NCBI RefSeq assembly: GCF_030160395.1
Contig: NZ_BSOG01000002.1
Span: 248,001-312,000, forward strand
DNA: 64,000 nt
Source of the DNA: Chitinimonas prasina
Lineage (GTDB): Bacteria > Pseudomonadota > Gammaproteobacteria > Burkholderiales > Chitinimonadaceae
Direction: 5' to 3'
The notes under the pieces are model-generated. The model did no database searches. It saw nothing but the letters and a program-made list of their open reading frames with translations, and was not told the origin of the DNA. Of the stretch, positions 42,762 to 55,716 are shown piece after piece; positions within the stretch are counted from its first letter, which is position 1, and the number at the start of each line of letters is the position of its first letter. A program made the position numbers and the translations under genes.

Positions 42762-43871
42762 TTACTTGTCCAGCAGGATCCGCAAGGTACGGCGCAGCGG
42801 CTCGGCAGCGCCCCATAGCAGTTGGTCGCCACAGACAAAGGCACTGACATAGTCGGGGCCCATATTGAGCTTGCGCACCCGGCCAACCGCGATATCGAGC
42901 TTGCCGGTCACGGCTGTCGGCGTGAGTTCCCGAACCGTGGTGGCGCGGTCATTTGGCACAAACCTGACCCACTGGTTGCTGCCCTTGATCAGGCTTTCGA
43001 TCTCGGCCAGCGGCAGATCGCGATTCAGCTTCAGCGTCAGTGCCAGGCTATGGCAGCGCATGGCGCCTATACGGACGCACAGGCCATCAACTGGTATGGG
43101 CGAGCTGGTGCCCAATATCTTGTTGACCTCGGCCAGGCCCTTCCATTCTTCCTTGGACTGACCGTTGTCCAGCTGCTTGTCTATCCAGGGGATCAGGCTG
43201 CCGGCCAGTGGTGCGCCAAAGTGTTCGGTCGGGAAGGCATCGCTGCGCATGGTTTCGGCCACGCGCTGGTCTATCTCCAGAATGGCAGACGAGGGGTCAT
43301 CCAGCAGGTGGGCGACAGAGGCATTGACCTTGCCCATCTGGTTGAGCAGTTCGCGCATGTTCTGCGCGCCTGCGCCCGATGCAGCCTGGTAGGTCATGGA
43401 CGACACCCAATCCACCAGGCCGGCCTTGAACAGACCGCCCAAGCCCATCAGCAGGATGGAATTGGTGCAGTTGCCGCCGATGAAATCGCGGCCGCCCTGG
43501 GCGATGGATGCCTTGATCTGATCGAGATTGACCGGATCAAGCACGATCACGGCGTCATCTTCCATCCGCAGCGTGCTGGCCGCGTCTATCCAGAAACCAT
43601 GCCAACCTGCAGCGCGCAGCTGGGGATGCAGCTCGGTGGTGTAATCGCCACCCTGGCAGGTAATGATGACGTCCATGGCTTTCAACTCGGCCACAGACTT
43701 GGCGTCCTTCAAGGGCGCCGCGCCACGCCCTACGTCCGGCCCTGCCCCACCGACATTGGAGGTGGTGAAGAACACGGGATCGATCAGGGCGAAATCGCCC
43801 TCCTCGCGCATGCGCTGCATAAGCACGGAGCCAACCATACCGCGCCAACCAACCAAACCGACTTTCAACAT
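42762..43871 (-). CDS. asd: Aspartate-semialdehyde dehydrogenase
   Basis: Asd converts aspartyl phosphate to aspartate semialdehyde, the branch point to lysine, diaminopimelate, threonine and methionine. The 369-residue product has the NADP-binding start [20 protein letters not shown], the active-site Cys in [12 protein letters not shown] (about residue 136) and the substrate-binding [19 protein letters not shown] region. AGGAAT precedes the ATG. It follows leuB after a 241-base gap with hairpins, as in the common betaproteobacterial leu-asd arrangement. Confidence 0.96.
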   Translation of the reverse strand: MLKVGLVGWRGMVGSVLMQRMREEGDFALIDPVFFTTSNVGGAGPDVGRGAAPLKDAKSVAELKAMDVIITCQGGDYTTELHPQLRAAGWHGFWIDAASTLRMEDDAVIVLDPVNLDQIKASIAQGGRDFIGGNCTNSILLMGLGGLFKAGLVDWVSSMTYQAASGAGAQNMRELLNQMGKVNASVAHLLDDPSSAILEIDQRVAETMRSDAFPTEHFGAPLAGSLIPWIDKQLDNGQSKEEWKGLAEVNKILGTSSPIPVDGLCVRIGAMRCHSLALTLKLNRDLPLAEIESLIKGSNQWVRFVPNDRATTVRELTPTAVTGKLDIAVGRVRKLNMGPDYVSAFVCGDQLLWGAAEPLRRTLRILLDK

Positions 43872-44044
43872 GATGGTATTCCTATGATCCAGATTGTTTG
43901 TGATGCCTCATCGCCTGGATCGGCAATACTTGGCGGCAGCGACACAACCCTGCGGGTTGTTCTGCATTGCACCGCCAAAGCCTCAGAGCTGAGGAATCAG
44001 GAGTTTACCGCAAGCGCAGCCATGTTTGTGGGCTGGTGCAGTGC

Positions 44045-44091
44045 AGTGGATTCTCCTGACCTTACTGCCATAGCGGAATCCACTATCCGCT
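44045..44091 (-). other. Two mutually exclusive hairpins between leuB and asd
   Basis: AGTGGATTC (44045-44053) pairs with GAATCCACT (44076-44084); alternatively AGCGGA (44072-44077) pairs with TCCGCT (44086-44091). The two stems share bases, so only one can form. In the leuB-asd gap this could be an attenuation or RNA-processing element. Confidence 0.35.
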
Positions 44092-44112
44092 TATAGTTCT
44101 TATCGCTTCTGC

Positions 44113-45180
44113 TTATGCCAGCGCAGCCACCACCGCGTCGCCCATGCCCGAGCAGCTCACCTTTTGCGTGCCGGCTTCATAGATGTCCGCCGTACGGTAA
44201 CCCTGGCGCAGCACGGTCTGCACGGCAGTCTCGATACGCTTGGCGATGTCTTCACGCGCAAAGGTATAACGCATCATCATGGCCAGGCTCAGGATGGTGG
44301 CGAGCGGGTTGGCGACATTCTTGCCGGCGATATCAGGGGCCGAGCCATGGCAAGGCTCATACAGGCCCTTGTTGTTGGCATCCAGCGAGGCGCTGGGCAA
44401 CATGCCGATAGAACCGGTCAGCATGGAGGCTTCGTCACTGAGGATATCGCCAAAGATATTGCCAGTGACGATCACGTCAAACTGCTTGGGGTTGCGCACC
44501 AGCTGCATGGCAGCGTTGTCGACATACATATGGCTGAGTTCGACATCCGGATATTGCTTGGCCACGTCGATGACGATTTCCTTCCAGAATTCGGTGCATT
44601 CCAGCACGTTGGCCTTATCCACCGAGCAGAGTTTCTTGTTGCGTTTCTGGGCAATCTCGAACGCCACCTTGGCGATGCGGCGTATCTCCGATTCGCTGTA
44701 GCGCATGGTATTGAAACCTTCGCGCTCGCCCGCATCGTTCACATGGATGCCGCGTGGCTGGCCAAAGTAGATATCCCCGGTCAGCTCGCGCACGATCATG
44801 ATATCCAGCCCTGCGACCACTTCCGGCTTGAGGGTGGATGCGCCTGCCAGTTCTGGGTACAGCATGGCGGGGCGCAGGTTGCCAAACAGGCCCAGATCCT
44901 TGCGGATGGCCAGCAAGCCACGCTCCGGGCGCTTATCGCGCGGCAGGGTGTCGTACTGTGGGCCGCCCACGGCACCCAGCAGAATCGCATCGGCAGTACG
45001 GACGACATCACGCGTCGCTTCCGGGTAGGGCTCACCATACTGGTCGTAGGCGGCACCCCCCAGCGGTACTGTCACTGTCTCCACAGCCAGGCCGTCGGCC
45101 TTGAGTTTTTCCAGCACACGTACTGCCTGCGCAACGATTTCGGGGCCGATGCCGTCACCGGGGAGTATGGCGATTTTCAT
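44113..45180 (-). CDS. leuB: 3-isopropylmalate dehydrogenase
   Basis: LeuB oxidises 3-isopropylmalate to 2-oxoisocaproate with NAD in leucine synthesis. The 355 residues start [20 protein letters not shown]; further signals are [11 protein letters not shown], the metal-binding region and [20 protein letters not shown] with the following [15 protein letters not shown] use the Met at 45180, which matches the family; the open frame extends 15 codons upstream. It lies between two unknown genes and asd in the leucine cluster. Confidence 0.96.
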   Translation of the reverse strand: MKIAILPGDGIGPEIVAQAVRVLEKLKADGLAVETVTVPLGGAAYDQYGEPYPEATRDVVRTADAILLGAVGGPQYDTLPRDKRPERGLLAIRKDLGLFGNLRPAMLYPELAGASTLKPEVVAGLDIMIVRELTGDIYFGQPRGIHVNDAGEREGFNTMRYSESEIRRIAKVAFEIAQKRNKKLCSVDKANVLECTEFWKEIVIDVAKQYPDVELSHMYVDNAAMQLVRNPKQFDVIVTGNIFGDILSDEASMLTGSIGMLPSASLDANNKGLYEPCHGSAPDIAGKNVANPLATILSLAMMMRYTFAREDIAKRIETAVQTVLRQGYRTADIYEAGTQKVSCSGMGDAVVAALA

Positions 45181-45308
45181 GGGTTCAACTTTCGTAGCAG
45201 ATGGATGGTCCAGGCCGTGATTCAAGCGCTGGCAAAGCTCGGTTTTTCAGTTAGGGGGGGCAACGACGGCCGATTGCGTGCATCGGTTTGCCGAGCGCCC
45301 GCTATCGC

Positions 45309-45800
45309 TCATGGCTGTTGTGCTACCAGTGCGCCATCTTGCGTCAGGTAACCCTGCGCAACGCGGTAGCAATCTTCAATATGGTTATTCCCCAGGCGGG
45401 CGACCACCCGGTAGCTGATGGTGGCTGCCACTGCCTGGCCTGCCAGGGGTACAAAGCGCACCAGCGTCTTGCCCAGCAATTTGGTGCCCACCTTGGCCAG
45501 CAGCAGCTTGGCCAATTGTTTGGTCACCAGCTTGCCTATCAGCTCACTGCCCAGGCGGCCGGCGGCCAGCATCACATACTTGCGGGTTGCAGGGTCCAAC
45601 TGCCCTATCTGGGTGTGCGACAGGCCAAAACGCGCGCTGATATTCTCCAGTAGCTCGGAGAACACCATGACGTCCGCCACCATATCCATGCCTGGCACGG
45701 GAATGACGGCCGCACCGGCAGAGAGTCGCGCCCGGCTACGAACCAGTGCGTGGCAATCCGCCCGTATCTGGTCCAGCTGTGTCTGATTGACTGGCAGCAT
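45309..45800 (-). CDS. Hypothetical protein, EcsC/DUF697-like pattern
   Basis: A 163-residue protein with alternating amphipathic and hydrophobic helices (AAVIPVPGMDMVADVMVFSE, then LGSELIGKLVTKQLAKLLLA and VGTKLLGKTLVRFVPLAGQA). The IPVPGxD start followed by Gly/Ala-rich helices resembles EcsC or DUF697 proteins, which associate with membranes. A perfect AGGAGG stands seven bases before the ATG. It lies between leuD and leuB, with its neighbour at 45816 as a likely partner. The function is unknown. Confidence 0.65.
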   Translation of the reverse strand: MLPVNQTQLDQIRADCHALVRSRARLSAGAAVIPVPGMDMVADVMVFSELLENISARFGLSHTQIGQLDPATRKYVMLAAGRLGSELIGKLVTKQLAKLLLAKVGTKLLGKTLVRFVPLAGQAVAATISYRVVARLGNNHIEDCYRVAQGYLTQDGALVAQQP

Positions 45801-45815
45801 CGTTATCCTCCTGTA

Positions 45816-46130
45816 CTACGGCTTGGGCTCGCTGGTCAGGCGATCTACCAGCAATTTTTCGCAACACTTGAATCCTATCCAGCAAGCCAGTGCCAGATAG
45901 GAAAGCGCTATCAACTCCAGCAACTGCTGCAATGCGCCATCGCCTACCACTTGCCAGCCGTGTTCCCAGAACAACTCCAGGTTGGCACGCAGCAGGATGA
46001 CCAGATTGAGCGAACTGGCGCCGAAGCCCAGAAAGCATAGCCCCATCAGCACAAAGGTCAGCCCGCCATGCCGCTGCAACCGACCCAGTAAACCAGCTCG
46101 CAAGCGACCAAAGGCTGAACCCAGGGGCAT
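45816..46130 (-). CDS. Small membrane protein of unknown function
   Basis: A 104-residue protein with two membrane helices (GGLTFVLMGLCFLGFGASSL and LIALSYLALACWIGFKCCEK) and a basic N-terminus. It begins eight bases after leuD ends and is followed 15 bases later by the 163-residue protein, so all are probably cotranscribed. The ribosome-binding site is weak. No family recognised. Confidence 0.6.
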   Translation of the reverse strand: MPLGSAFGRLRAGLLGRLQRHGGLTFVLMGLCFLGFGASSLNLVILLRANLELFWEHGWQVVGDGALQQLLELIALSYLALACWIGFKCCEKLLVDRLTSEPKP

Positions 46131-46138
46131 ACCCAGTC

Positions 46139-46777
46139 TCAGGAGAACAGCCAGGGCTGCTGTACGCGGCGTTGGGCTTCAAATGCCTTGATCTTGTCGG
46201 CGTGATTCAGGGTCAGGCCGATTTCATCCAGGCCATTCAGCAGGCAATGCTTGCGGTGGGCGGTAACATCGAAGCCGAAGGATGCGCCCGATGGCGTGGT
46301 CACGGTTTGGGCAGCCAGATCGACAGTGAGGCGGTAGCCTTCGCTGGCAGCCGTCTCTTGGAACAACTGATCCACCACCTCGGTCGGCAGCACGATGGGT
46401 AGCAGGCCATTCTTGTAGCAGTTGTTGAAGAAGATATCGGCAAACGAAGGGGCGATCACAACCCGAAAGCCGTGGTCGTCCAGCGCCCAGGGGGCATGTT
46501 CGCGCGAGCTGCCGCAACCGAAGTTCTCTCGGGCCAGCAGCACCTGCGCACCCTGATAGCGCGGATGGTTGAGCACGAAATCCGGGTTCACTGCCCGCTT
46601 GCTGTTGTCCATGCCCGGTTCGCCATGGTCCAGGTAGCGCCATTCATCAAACAGGTTAGGGCCAAAGCCCGAGCGCTTGATGGATTTGAGGAACTGCTTG
46701 GGAATGATGGCGTCGGTGTCGACATTGGCCCTGTCCAGCGGGCAGACCAGGCCTTGCAGTGTGGTAAAAGCTTGCAT
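46139..46777 (-). CDS. leuD: 3-isopropylmalate dehydratase small subunit
   Basis: LeuD and LeuC form the isomerase that turns 2-isopropylmalate into 3-isopropylmalate. The 212-residue protein shows [20 protein letters not shown] at the start and the swivelling-domain signature [20 protein letters not shown], which helps bind the substrate. Full length. It lies 44 bases downstream of the entericidin gene. Confidence 0.96.
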   Translation of the reverse strand: MQAFTTLQGLVCPLDRANVDTDAIIPKQFLKSIKRSGFGPNLFDEWRYLDHGEPGMDNSKRAVNPDFVLNHPRYQGAQVLLARENFGCGSSREHAPWALDDHGFRVVIAPSFADIFFNNCYKNGLLPIVLPTEVVDQLFQETAASEGYRLTVDLAAQTVTTPSGASFGFDVTAHRKHCLLNGLDEIGLTLNHADKIKAFEAQRRVQQPWLFS

Positions 46778-46821
46778 GTTCTCTCTCGGTGACGAAGGCC
46801 CTTGCGGGCCAGGCAGCGGCC

Positions 46822-46950
46822 TTAGTTGGCAGCCCTCTCGATGGCTTCGCCACCCTTCTTGATATCTTTACCCAACCCCTGCATGGTATTGCAGGCTGTC
46901 AGTTGCATCGCAGCGATCAGGGCCAGGGCAAGGAAAGCAAATCGTTTCAT
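46822..46950 (-). CDS. Entericidin A/B family lipoprotein
   Basis: A 42-residue lipoprotein: [20 protein letters not shown] forms the signal with a lipobox LTAC, followed by [20 protein letters not shown], the entericidin signature. GGAGA precedes the ATG by seven bases. Entericidins are small membrane lipoproteins connected with stress-induced lysis in enterobacteria. A copy between leuC and leuD is characteristic of many Betaproteobacteria, where its function is unknown. Confidence 0.9.
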   Translation of the reverse strand: MKRFAFLALALIAAMQLTACNTMQGLGKDIKKGGEAIERAAN

Positions 46951-46992
46951 GGTCTGTTCTCCGGGTTTGCTATGGTGTTTCGTCCGCTACGA

Positions 46993-48399
46993 TCAGGCAA
47001 AAGTTCTGACGTCGACAAAATGACCCGCAATGGCCGCAGCGGCCGCCATTTCGGGGCTGACCAGATGCGTGCGCCCACCCTGCCCCTGCCTGCCCTCGAA
47101 ATTACGGTTGGAGGTCGAAGCGCAGCGCTCACCAGGCTCCAGCCTGTCGGCATTCATGGCCAGGCACATCGAGCAACCGGGTTCACGCCATTCAAAGCCC
47201 GCCTCGACAAAGACTTTATCCAAGCCCTCGGCCTCGGCCTGCGCCTTGACCAGACCCGAGCCCGGCACGACCAGCACGGCTTTCACATTGGCCGCCTTCT
47301 TGTGGCCGCGCGCAACCGCCGCGGCGGCTCGCAAGTCCTCGATCCGGCTATTGGTGCAGGAGCCGATGAACACCTTGTCGACCGGGATCTCGCTGATGGG
47401 CGTATTGGCCTGCAAGCCCATATAAGCCAGCGCACGCTCCATGCCGCTCTTGCGGGTGGGATCAGTCTCATTGGCGGGGTCGGGTACACGGTCTGCCACC
47501 GTCACCACCATCTCGGGCGATGTACCCCAGGTAACTTGCGGTGCAATGCTGCCCGCATCCAGTTCGACCACAGCATCGAAACTGGCGCCCTCGTCCGACA
47601 CCAGCGTACGCCAGTGCGCTACAGCCTGATCCCACACCTCACCCTTGGGCGAGAACGGACGGCCCTGTAGATAGTCGATGGTGATCTGGTCCACGGCCAC
47701 CATGCCAGCCCTGGCACCGGCCTCAATGGCCATATTGCAGAGCGTCATGCGGCCTTCCATGCTGAGGGCGCGGATGGCCGCACCGCCGAATTCGATGGCG
47801 TAGCCTGTGCCGCCGGCCGTGCCGATACGGCCTATCACCGCCAGGGCAATATCCTTGGCGGTGACGCCACGGCCCAACTGGCCGTCCACGCGCACCAGCA
47901 TGGCCTTGGATTTCTTGGCGGTCAGCGTCTGAGTTGCCATGACATGCTCGACCTCGGATGTGCCGATGCCGTGCGCCAGGCAGGCGAATGCGCCATGGGT
48001 GGAAGTGTGCGAGTCGCCGCAAACCACGGTCATGCCCGGTAGCGTGGCACCATTCTCCGGCCCCACCACATGGACGATGCCCTGGCGTTGATCCTTGAAT
48101 GGAAAATAAGCCAGCGCGCCGACCTCCCGGATGTTGGCGTCCAGCGTCTCAACCTGCTGGCGCGAGATGGGATCCTTGATGCCCTCGTCCCAGTGATCGG
48201 TCGGTGTATTGTGATCCGCTGTGGCGACGATGGACGAGATACGCCATGGTTTGCGGCCAGCCAGCTTGAGGCCTTCAAATGCCTGGGGGCTGGTGACTTC
48301 GTGGACCAGATGGCGATCAATGTAGAGCAGCACGGTGCCGTCGGCTTCCTCGTGCACTACATGGCTATGCCACAGCTTGTCGTATAGGGTTTGCGCCAT
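46993..48399 (-). CDS. leuC: 3-isopropylmalate dehydratase large subunit
   Basis: LeuC carries the 4Fe-4S cluster of isopropylmalate isomerase. The 468-residue sequence has the cluster Cys in [13 protein letters not shown] and in [14 protein letters not shown], the N-terminal [17 protein letters not shown] and the substrate segment [20 protein letters not shown]. Full length and intact. It is the first gene of the leuC-entericidin-leuD cluster. Confidence 0.96.
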   Translation of the reverse strand: MAQTLYDKLWHSHVVHEEADGTVLLYIDRHLVHEVTSPQAFEGLKLAGRKPWRISSIVATADHNTPTDHWDEGIKDPISRQQVETLDANIREVGALAYFPFKDQRQGIVHVVGPENGATLPGMTVVCGDSHTSTHGAFACLAHGIGTSEVEHVMATQTLTAKKSKAMLVRVDGQLGRGVTAKDIALAVIGRIGTAGGTGYAIEFGGAAIRALSMEGRMTLCNMAIEAGARAGMVAVDQITIDYLQGRPFSPKGEVWDQAVAHWRTLVSDEGASFDAVVELDAGSIAPQVTWGTSPEMVVTVADRVPDPANETDPTRKSGMERALAYMGLQANTPISEIPVDKVFIGSCTNSRIEDLRAAAAVARGHKKAANVKAVLVVPGSGLVKAQAEAEGLDKVFVEAGFEWREPGCSMCLAMNADRLEPGERCASTSNRNFEGRQGQGGRTHLVSPEMAAAAAIAGHFVDVRTFA

Positions 48400-48571
48400 A
48401 GTCTTTACAACCGGGTTGCGTCGGGGGATGTCGAACTTATCACGCAGCAGCGCGCACCGGCAACCGGGTGCGGGGAATATGCAAATGACGAAGCAGGCCG
48501 GTCATCCAGGCGTCAAACCTATCAGGTGGAGCAAAAGCTCCATTTGATGCGGTATTGGCGAGGCTTGGGTG

Positions 48572-49144
48572 TCAGGGTTTGCCGCTCAGCTGAGGCCACG
48601 CCATGCGCAGGTAGTAACCCATGGACCACAGTGTCAGCAAGGCGGCAATCACCAGGCAGACTGTGCCCAGCTGCTGGGTAGGGATGCCGGGTATGAAGTT
48701 CTCGTGCAGCAGCAACACGGTGATGGCCACCATCTGCGCCGCCGTTTTGAATTTGCCGACCAAAGAAACCGCAACGCTCTTGCTGGAGCCCAGCTGGGCC
48801 ATCCACTCCCGTAATGCCGAGATGGTGATTTCCCGGCCGATAATGATGGCGGCCAGCCAGGCCTCGGCACGATCCAGCTGCACCAGCAGTATCAGTGCGG
48901 CCGCCACCATCAGCTTGTCGGCCACCGGATCGAGAAAGGCGCCGAAAGCGGACAGCTGGTTCCATTTGCGCGCCAGATAGCCATCAAACCAGTCGGTAAT
49001 GCCGGCAAGCATGAACAAGGCGGCCCCGCAAAGGTTCTTGGCTAGGGGAGAAAGCCAGGCGTCGGGTAGGTAATACACGCCGAGTATGAGCGGGATCATC
49101 AGTATCCGCGCCCAGGTGAGCAGATTAGGGAGATTGAGGGGCAT
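48572..49144 (-). CDS. pgsA: CDP-diacylglycerol--glycerol-3-phosphate 3-phosphatidyltransferase
   Basis: PgsA makes phosphatidylglycerophosphate, the precursor of phosphatidylglycerol and cardiolipin, in the inner membrane. The 190 residues start MPLNLPNLLTWARILMIPLI and carry the CDP-alcohol phosphotransferase motif DGYLARKWNQLSAFGAFLDP with the second D following (VADK). Four to six membrane helices are evident. The Met at 49144 matches the family. It follows uvrC closely (37 bases), a common bacterial pairing. Confidence 0.95.
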   Translation of the reverse strand: MPLNLPNLLTWARILMIPLILGVYYLPDAWLSPLAKNLCGAALFMLAGITDWFDGYLARKWNQLSAFGAFLDPVADKLMVAAALILLVQLDRAEAWLAAIIIGREITISALREWMAQLGSSKSVAVSLVGKFKTAAQMVAITVLLLHENFIPGIPTQQLGTVCLVIAALLTLWSMGYYLRMAWPQLSGKP

Positions 49145-49181
49145 GAAGCCAGCTAAGCCGATGGAAGTAGTGGTTGTAATG

Positions 49182-50990
49182 TCAGTGTAGTGCTTGGTAG
49201 ATTTTTTCAGCGAGTGCGCGATTGATGCCTTCAACCTGGCACAGCTCGTCCACACTGGCGGCCTTGACGCCCTGCAGCCCGCCGAAGCGCGTCAGCAGCT
49301 TCTGGCGGCGCTTGGCGCCTATGCCGTCTATCTCCTCCAGGCTGGATGATACCCTTGCCTTGCCTCTGCGGGCACGATGACCTGTAATGGCGAAGCGGTG
49401 TGCCTCGTCACGTATGGTCTGTATCAGGTGCAAGGCGGCGGAATCACGGGGCAGATGCAGCACTTGACCAGTCGATGGGATGACCAGCTGCTCCAGGCCA
49501 GGCTTGCGCGTTTCGCCTTTGGCTACGCCCACCAGCAAGGCGTCCTGCAGCCCCACCTCCTCGATCACTTCCACTGCGACCGATATCTGCCCCTTGCCAC
49601 CGTCTATCAATATCACATCGGGCGCCACCCCTTCGCCAGCAGCAATCTTCTCATACCGGCGGGTCAGCACCTGGCGCATGGCGGCGTAATCATCACCGGG
49701 CGTAATGCCGTTGATGTTGTAGTGCCGGTACTCCTTGGGTTGCATGCCCAGCTTGTCGTACACCACGCAGGATGCCACCGTGGCCTCACCCATGGTGTGG
49801 CTGATATCAAAGCATTCGATACGTTGTGCGCTGTCAGGCAGGCTCAGTGCCTCCTGCAAGGCCTGTATGCGCCCCAGCTGAGTGGATTCCAGCGACAGGC
49901 GCTGGTTGATGGCCAGTCTGGCATTCTTCAATGCCATCTCCAGCCACACCCGGCGCTCCGCGATGGGATTGGTCACCAGCGCGATCTTGCGGCCGGCCTG
50001 GGCGGCAAGCAGCTCGGCCAGTGTCCCGAACTCATCCGTGCCGTTACAGACGATGACGGGTGGGATGCTGCGGTCCAGATAGTGCTGCGCCAGAAACGCT
50101 TCCAGCGCGCTTTGCACCTCATAGTCCTCGCCGTGGCTGGGGAATAGTGACTTGTCGCCGACATGGCGTCCGCCACGCACCATGACCAGGTTCACGCAGA
50201 CCATGCCCTCCTCGGCCGCGCACGCCACGATATCCACATCTGTCTCGCTGGCATTGCTGGAGACGAACTGCTTTTCCTGCACTTTGGCCAAGCTCTGTAT
50301 CTGGTCGCGGTAGGCGGCGGCAGACTCAAACTGCCAGGCCGCTGCGGCATCGCGCATCTTCTCGTCCAGGGCATTGAGCAGATCATGGGTCTTGCCCTGC
50401 AGAAACTGCGCCGCATGGCTAAGGTCGCGCTTGTAGTCCTCGGCGGATATCTCGCCAGTACAGGGGCCGCTGCAGCGCTTGATCTGGAACAACAGGCAGG
50501 GTCGGGCACGGTGCTCGAACACGCTGTCTTCGCAGGTGCGCAGCTTGAATACCTTCTGCAGCAGCTGGATGCTTTCGCGCACCGCGTAACCGCTGGGGAA
50601 TGGCCCAAAATACTGATTCTGCTTATCCAGTGCACCACGGTAGTAGGCCAGGCGCGGGTAGGCATGCCCGGTCAACACCAGATAGGGGTAGCTCTTGTCG
50701 TCGCGAAACAGAATGTTGTAGCGCGGCGCCAGCGCCTTGATCAGATTGTTTTCCAGTATCAGTGCCTCCCCTTCCGAGCGAACCACCGTGGTCTGTATAT
50801 CAGCCACCTGGGTCAGCATCAGCTTGATGCGGGGAGATTGATCGTTTTTCTGGAAATAGCTCGATACCCGTCGCTTGAGGTCTATGGCCTTGCCGACATA
50901 GAGCACATCGCCCTTGGCCGACAGAAAGCGATACACGCCCGGCAGGCCTGGCAGCGCGGAAAGAATGGGCTTGGGGTCGAATGCCGACAT
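49182..50990 (-). CDS. uvrC: UvrABC excinuclease subunit C
   Basis: UvrC cuts on both sides of DNA lesions bound by UvrB. In order the 602 residues show the GIY-YIG nuclease ([20 protein letters not shown], about 18-37), the Cys-rich segment ([15 protein letters not shown]), the UVR motif (near [20 protein letters not shown]), the RNase H-like nuclease ([31 protein letters not shown]) and C-terminal helix-hairpin-helix repeats ([20 protein letters not shown]). Complete. Confidence 0.97.
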   Translation of the reverse strand: MSAFDPKPILSALPGLPGVYRFLSAKGDVLYVGKAIDLKRRVSSYFQKNDQSPRIKLMLTQVADIQTTVVRSEGEALILENNLIKALAPRYNILFRDDKSYPYLVLTGHAYPRLAYYRGALDKQNQYFGPFPSGYAVRESIQLLQKVFKLRTCEDSVFEHRARPCLLFQIKRCSGPCTGEISAEDYKRDLSHAAQFLQGKTHDLLNALDEKMRDAAAAWQFESAAAYRDQIQSLAKVQEKQFVSSNASETDVDIVACAAEEGMVCVNLVMVRGGRHVGDKSLFPSHGEDYEVQSALEAFLAQHYLDRSIPPVIVCNGTDEFGTLAELLAAQAGRKIALVTNPIAERRVWLEMALKNARLAINQRLSLESTQLGRIQALQEALSLPDSAQRIECFDISHTMGEATVASCVVYDKLGMQPKEYRHYNINGITPGDDYAAMRQVLTRRYEKIAAGEGVAPDVILIDGGKGQISVAVEVIEEVGLQDALLVGVAKGETRKPGLEQLVIPSTGQVLHLPRDSAALHLIQTIRDEAHRFAITGHRARRGKARVSSSLEEIDGIGAKRRQKLLTRFGGLQGVKAASVDELCQVEGINRALAEKIYQALH

Positions 50991-51016
50991 GGCCGCCGTA
51001 TTAACGCGGGGTGCGC

Positions 51017-51466
51017 TTATTGCGGGCTGGCGGGAACAGGCGCCGATGCCGGCACTGCTGCCGCCGGCGCAGGTGCTGCAGGTGCCAGCGTACTAGCCTG
51101 GGGCGCCGCCTCCGGGTCATCCTCTGGTGGCGCTGCTGGTTCGGCAGGCGGGGTAACCGGTGGCTGCACTGGCGTGGTAGCTATGGGCAGCGGCTTGCTG
51201 TCCAGTATCTGGAAGAACACTTCGTCTTGCCGCACCATGCCCAGCTCATTGCGCGCACGCTCCTCTATGGCGTCCGTGCCTGTCTTCAGGTCACGCACTT
51301 CCGCATTCATGGCATCGTTGCGCGACTGCAGCTTGGTGTTCTGTTGCTTCTGCTCGGCCAGCTGGGTTTCTATCTGCCAGACCTTCAGCCATGAGCCCTT
51401 CCCTATCCAGAGTGGCCACTGGAGCAGGACAATACAGGCAGCAAGGATCACGGCAAGAATACGCAT
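51017..51466 (-). CDS. ftsB: Cell division protein FtsB
   Basis: FtsB is a small bitopic divisome protein that works with FtsL and FtsQ. The 149 residues hold a membrane helix ([20 protein letters not shown]), a coiled coil ([20 protein letters not shown], with the following [19 protein letters not shown]) and an unusually long Ala/Pro-rich tail (about residues 95-149); standard FtsB proteins are about 90-110 residues. The Met at 51466 is used because it starts the membrane helix. It follows eno, as usual, but a strong terminator lies between them. Confidence 0.92.
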   Translation of the reverse strand: MRILAVILAACIVLLQWPLWIGKGSWLKVWQIETQLAEQKQQNTKLQSRNDAMNAEVRDLKTGTDAIEERARNELGMVRQDEVFFQILDSKPLPIATTPVQPPVTPPAEPAAPPEDDPEAAPQASTLAPAAPAPAAAVPASAPVPASPQ

Positions 51467-51500
51467 GGGCGCGATTGTAAGGTGGGATAGGCCGATGCAG

Positions 51501-51532
51501 CAAAACAAAACAGGGACGCAGCTGCGTCCCTG
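51501..51532 (-). terminator. Rho-independent terminator after eno
   Basis: A 22-base palindrome at 51511-51532 (arms CAGGGACGCAG and CTGCGTCCCTG), followed on the minus strand by TTTTGTTTTG. It lies 34 bases after the eno stop, so ftsB must have its own promoter or depend on read-through. Confidence 0.92.
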
Positions 51533-51566
51533 TTCAGTCTTACCGTGTTAAAACCAGCCGAAATGC

Positions 51567-53872
<2,306 letters not shown>

Positions 53873-53908
53873 GGACTACTCCGTTAGGGGTGAGGCGTGA
53901 GGAGCGGT

Positions 53909-53925
53909 GCGGGATATTGTCCCGC
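53909..53925. repeat. Short hairpin between pyrG and kdsA
   Basis: GCGGGA, five bases, TCCCGC, within a GC-rich stretch whose outer parts (GTGAGG and CCTCAC) can also pair. It could mark an RNA-processing site between pyrG and kdsA. No T-run is present. Confidence 0.35.
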
Positions 53926-53954
53926 CCACCACACCCCACCCCTCACGGGGTTGA

Positions 53955-55607
53955 TCAGCAGCTCAGACCTTCACGGCCGTGCTCACGGGCGTAAGCAATT
54001 GCTGCCTCCACATAGGCCTTGAACATGGGATGACCATCGCGTGGCGTCGAGGTGAATTCCGGGTGGAACTGGCAACCAAAGAACCAGCGGTGACCAGGCA
54101 ACTCTATGGTCTCGCACAGGTGATTGGGGTCAGTGGAACGGCCGCTGACCTTCAGTCCTGCAGCTTCAAGGCGCGGCAGGTAGTGGTTGTTCACTTCATA
54201 GCGATGGCGATGACGCTCGACTATGCGGACTGCACCATAGACGGTGGCGGCGAGCGAACCGGCTTCCAGATCGCATTCCTGGCTGCCCAGGCGCATGGTG
54301 CCGCCCATATTGGAATTCTCGTCACGGACTTCCACCTTGCCATCGTGGTTGACCCACTCGTCTATCAGCGCTACCACCGGGAACGGTGTTTCCAGTGTGA
54401 ATTCGGTGGAGTTGGCATCGGGCATGTCCGCCTTGTGGCGTGCATACTCGATCAACGCCAGCTGCATGCCCAGGCAGATACCCAGATAAGGCACGTTGTT
54501 CTCACGGGCATACTGCACCGCACGTATCTTGCCCTCCACGCCGCGCTTGCCAAAGCCGCCAGGCACCAGGATCGCATCCATGTTCTTGATCTGATCCAGA
54601 TTACCGCCCTCGAGCTCTTCCGAGTCCACATAGTGGATCTTCACTTCGCTCTCGGTATGGATGCCGGCATGCTTGAGCGCTTCAATCAGCGATTTGTAGC
54701 TCTCTGTCAGGTCCACATACTTGCCGACCATGGCGATATTGACAGTCTGCTTGGGATTGTCGATCGCATTGACGATACGATCCCACAAGGCCAGGTCGGC
54801 CTTGGGCAGATCCAGCTGCAACTGCTTGGCAATGATGTCATCTATGCCCTGCTCGCTCAGTACGCGCGGAATCTTGTAGATGCTGTCCATGTCCGGGCAG
54901 GACACCACGGCCTTCTCGGCCACATTGGTGAACAAGGCGATCTTGCGCTTTTCTTCTTCCGGCACCATGCGGTCCGCGCGGCAGATCAGCACATCCGGCT
55001 GGATGCCGATCTCACGCAGCTCCTTGACACTATGCTGGGTAGGCTTGGTCTTGATCTCTCCTGCGGCCGCAATATAAGGCACGTAGGAGAGGTGGACGAA
55101 GCAGGTGTTCTCACGCCCCAGGATGACGCCCATCTGACGGATGGCTTCCAGGAAAGGCAGGGATTCGATATCGCCCACCGTACCGCCTACTTCGATCACG
55201 GCCAGTTCGGCATCGGCCGCACCCTGATCAATGAACAGGCGGATTTCATCGGTGATATGGGGAATGACCTGAACGGTCTTGCCCAGATAGTCGCCACGGC
55301 GCTCACGCTTGATCACCGACTCGTAAATCTGGCCGGTGGTGAAGTTGTTGGCCTTCTTCATCTTGGCGTGGATGAAGCGCTCGTAGTGGCCGAGGTCGAG
55401 GTCGGTCTCGGCGCCGTCTTCGGTTACGAAGACTTCACCGTGCTGCATGGGGGACATGGTGCCCGGATCCACGTTGATATAGGGATCGAGCTTCATCATC
55501 GTGACCTTCAGGCCACGTGATTCGAGGATAGCCGCAAGCGACGCGGCGGCGATGCCTTTCCCCAGAGAGGAGACAACGCCGCCGGTAACGAAGATGAACT
55601 TGGTCAT
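53955..55607 (-). CDS. pyrG: CTP synthase
   Basis: PyrG aminates UTP to CTP with glutamine. The 550 residues contain the N-terminal synthetase domain ([20 protein letters not shown], about 1-265) and the glutamine amidotransferase domain (about 290-545), with the nucleophile Cys in [18 protein letters not shown] and the His-Glu pair in [13 protein letters not shown]. Full length. It heads the pyrG-kdsA-eno cluster. Confidence 0.97.
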   Translation of the reverse strand: MTKFIFVTGGVVSSLGKGIAAASLAAILESRGLKVTMMKLDPYINVDPGTMSPMQHGEVFVTEDGAETDLDLGHYERFIHAKMKKANNFTTGQIYESVIKRERRGDYLGKTVQVIPHITDEIRLFIDQGAADAELAVIEVGGTVGDIESLPFLEAIRQMGVILGRENTCFVHLSYVPYIAAAGEIKTKPTQHSVKELREIGIQPDVLICRADRMVPEEEKRKIALFTNVAEKAVVSCPDMDSIYKIPRVLSEQGIDDIIAKQLQLDLPKADLALWDRIVNAIDNPKQTVNIAMVGKYVDLTESYKSLIEALKHAGIHTESEVKIHYVDSEELEGGNLDQIKNMDAILVPGGFGKRGVEGKIRAVQYARENNVPYLGICLGMQLALIEYARHKADMPDANSTEFTLETPFPVVALIDEWVNHDGKVEVRDENSNMGGTMRLGSQECDLEAGSLAATVYGAVRIVERHRHRYEVNNHYLPRLEAAGLKVSGRSTDPNHLCETIELPGHRWFFGCQFHPEFTSTPRDGHPMFKAYVEAAIAYAREHGREGLSC

Positions 55608-55716
55608 GGCTGAAAACGCACAGTGGTAATTCCGTATTCTACTCCGATCGACCCCTCCCCCTCAATCCGGATGAACGTAATTCCTTGGTTTTACCGATAA
55701 TTAATTGCGCCAAGGC

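Noticed and set aside
42822-44096. A 424-codon plus-strand open frame over asd, and a similar one at 44164-45351 over leuB
   Set aside because: Both are mirror frames of conserved enzymes and have no independent start signals or family similarity.
43872-44112. Possible lysine riboswitch upstream of asd
   Set aside because: The region has hairpins but none of the conserved core of a lysine riboswitch could be recognised.
48400-48571. tRNA genes next to pgsA, as found in many related genomes
   Set aside because: No tRNA-like cloverleaf or conserved T-loop sequence was seen between leuC and pgsA or elsewhere in the window.
53979-55520. A 513-codon plus-strand open frame
   Set aside because: It lies entirely antisense to pyrG, a conserved gene of full length. 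High third-position GC leaves the opposite frame open.
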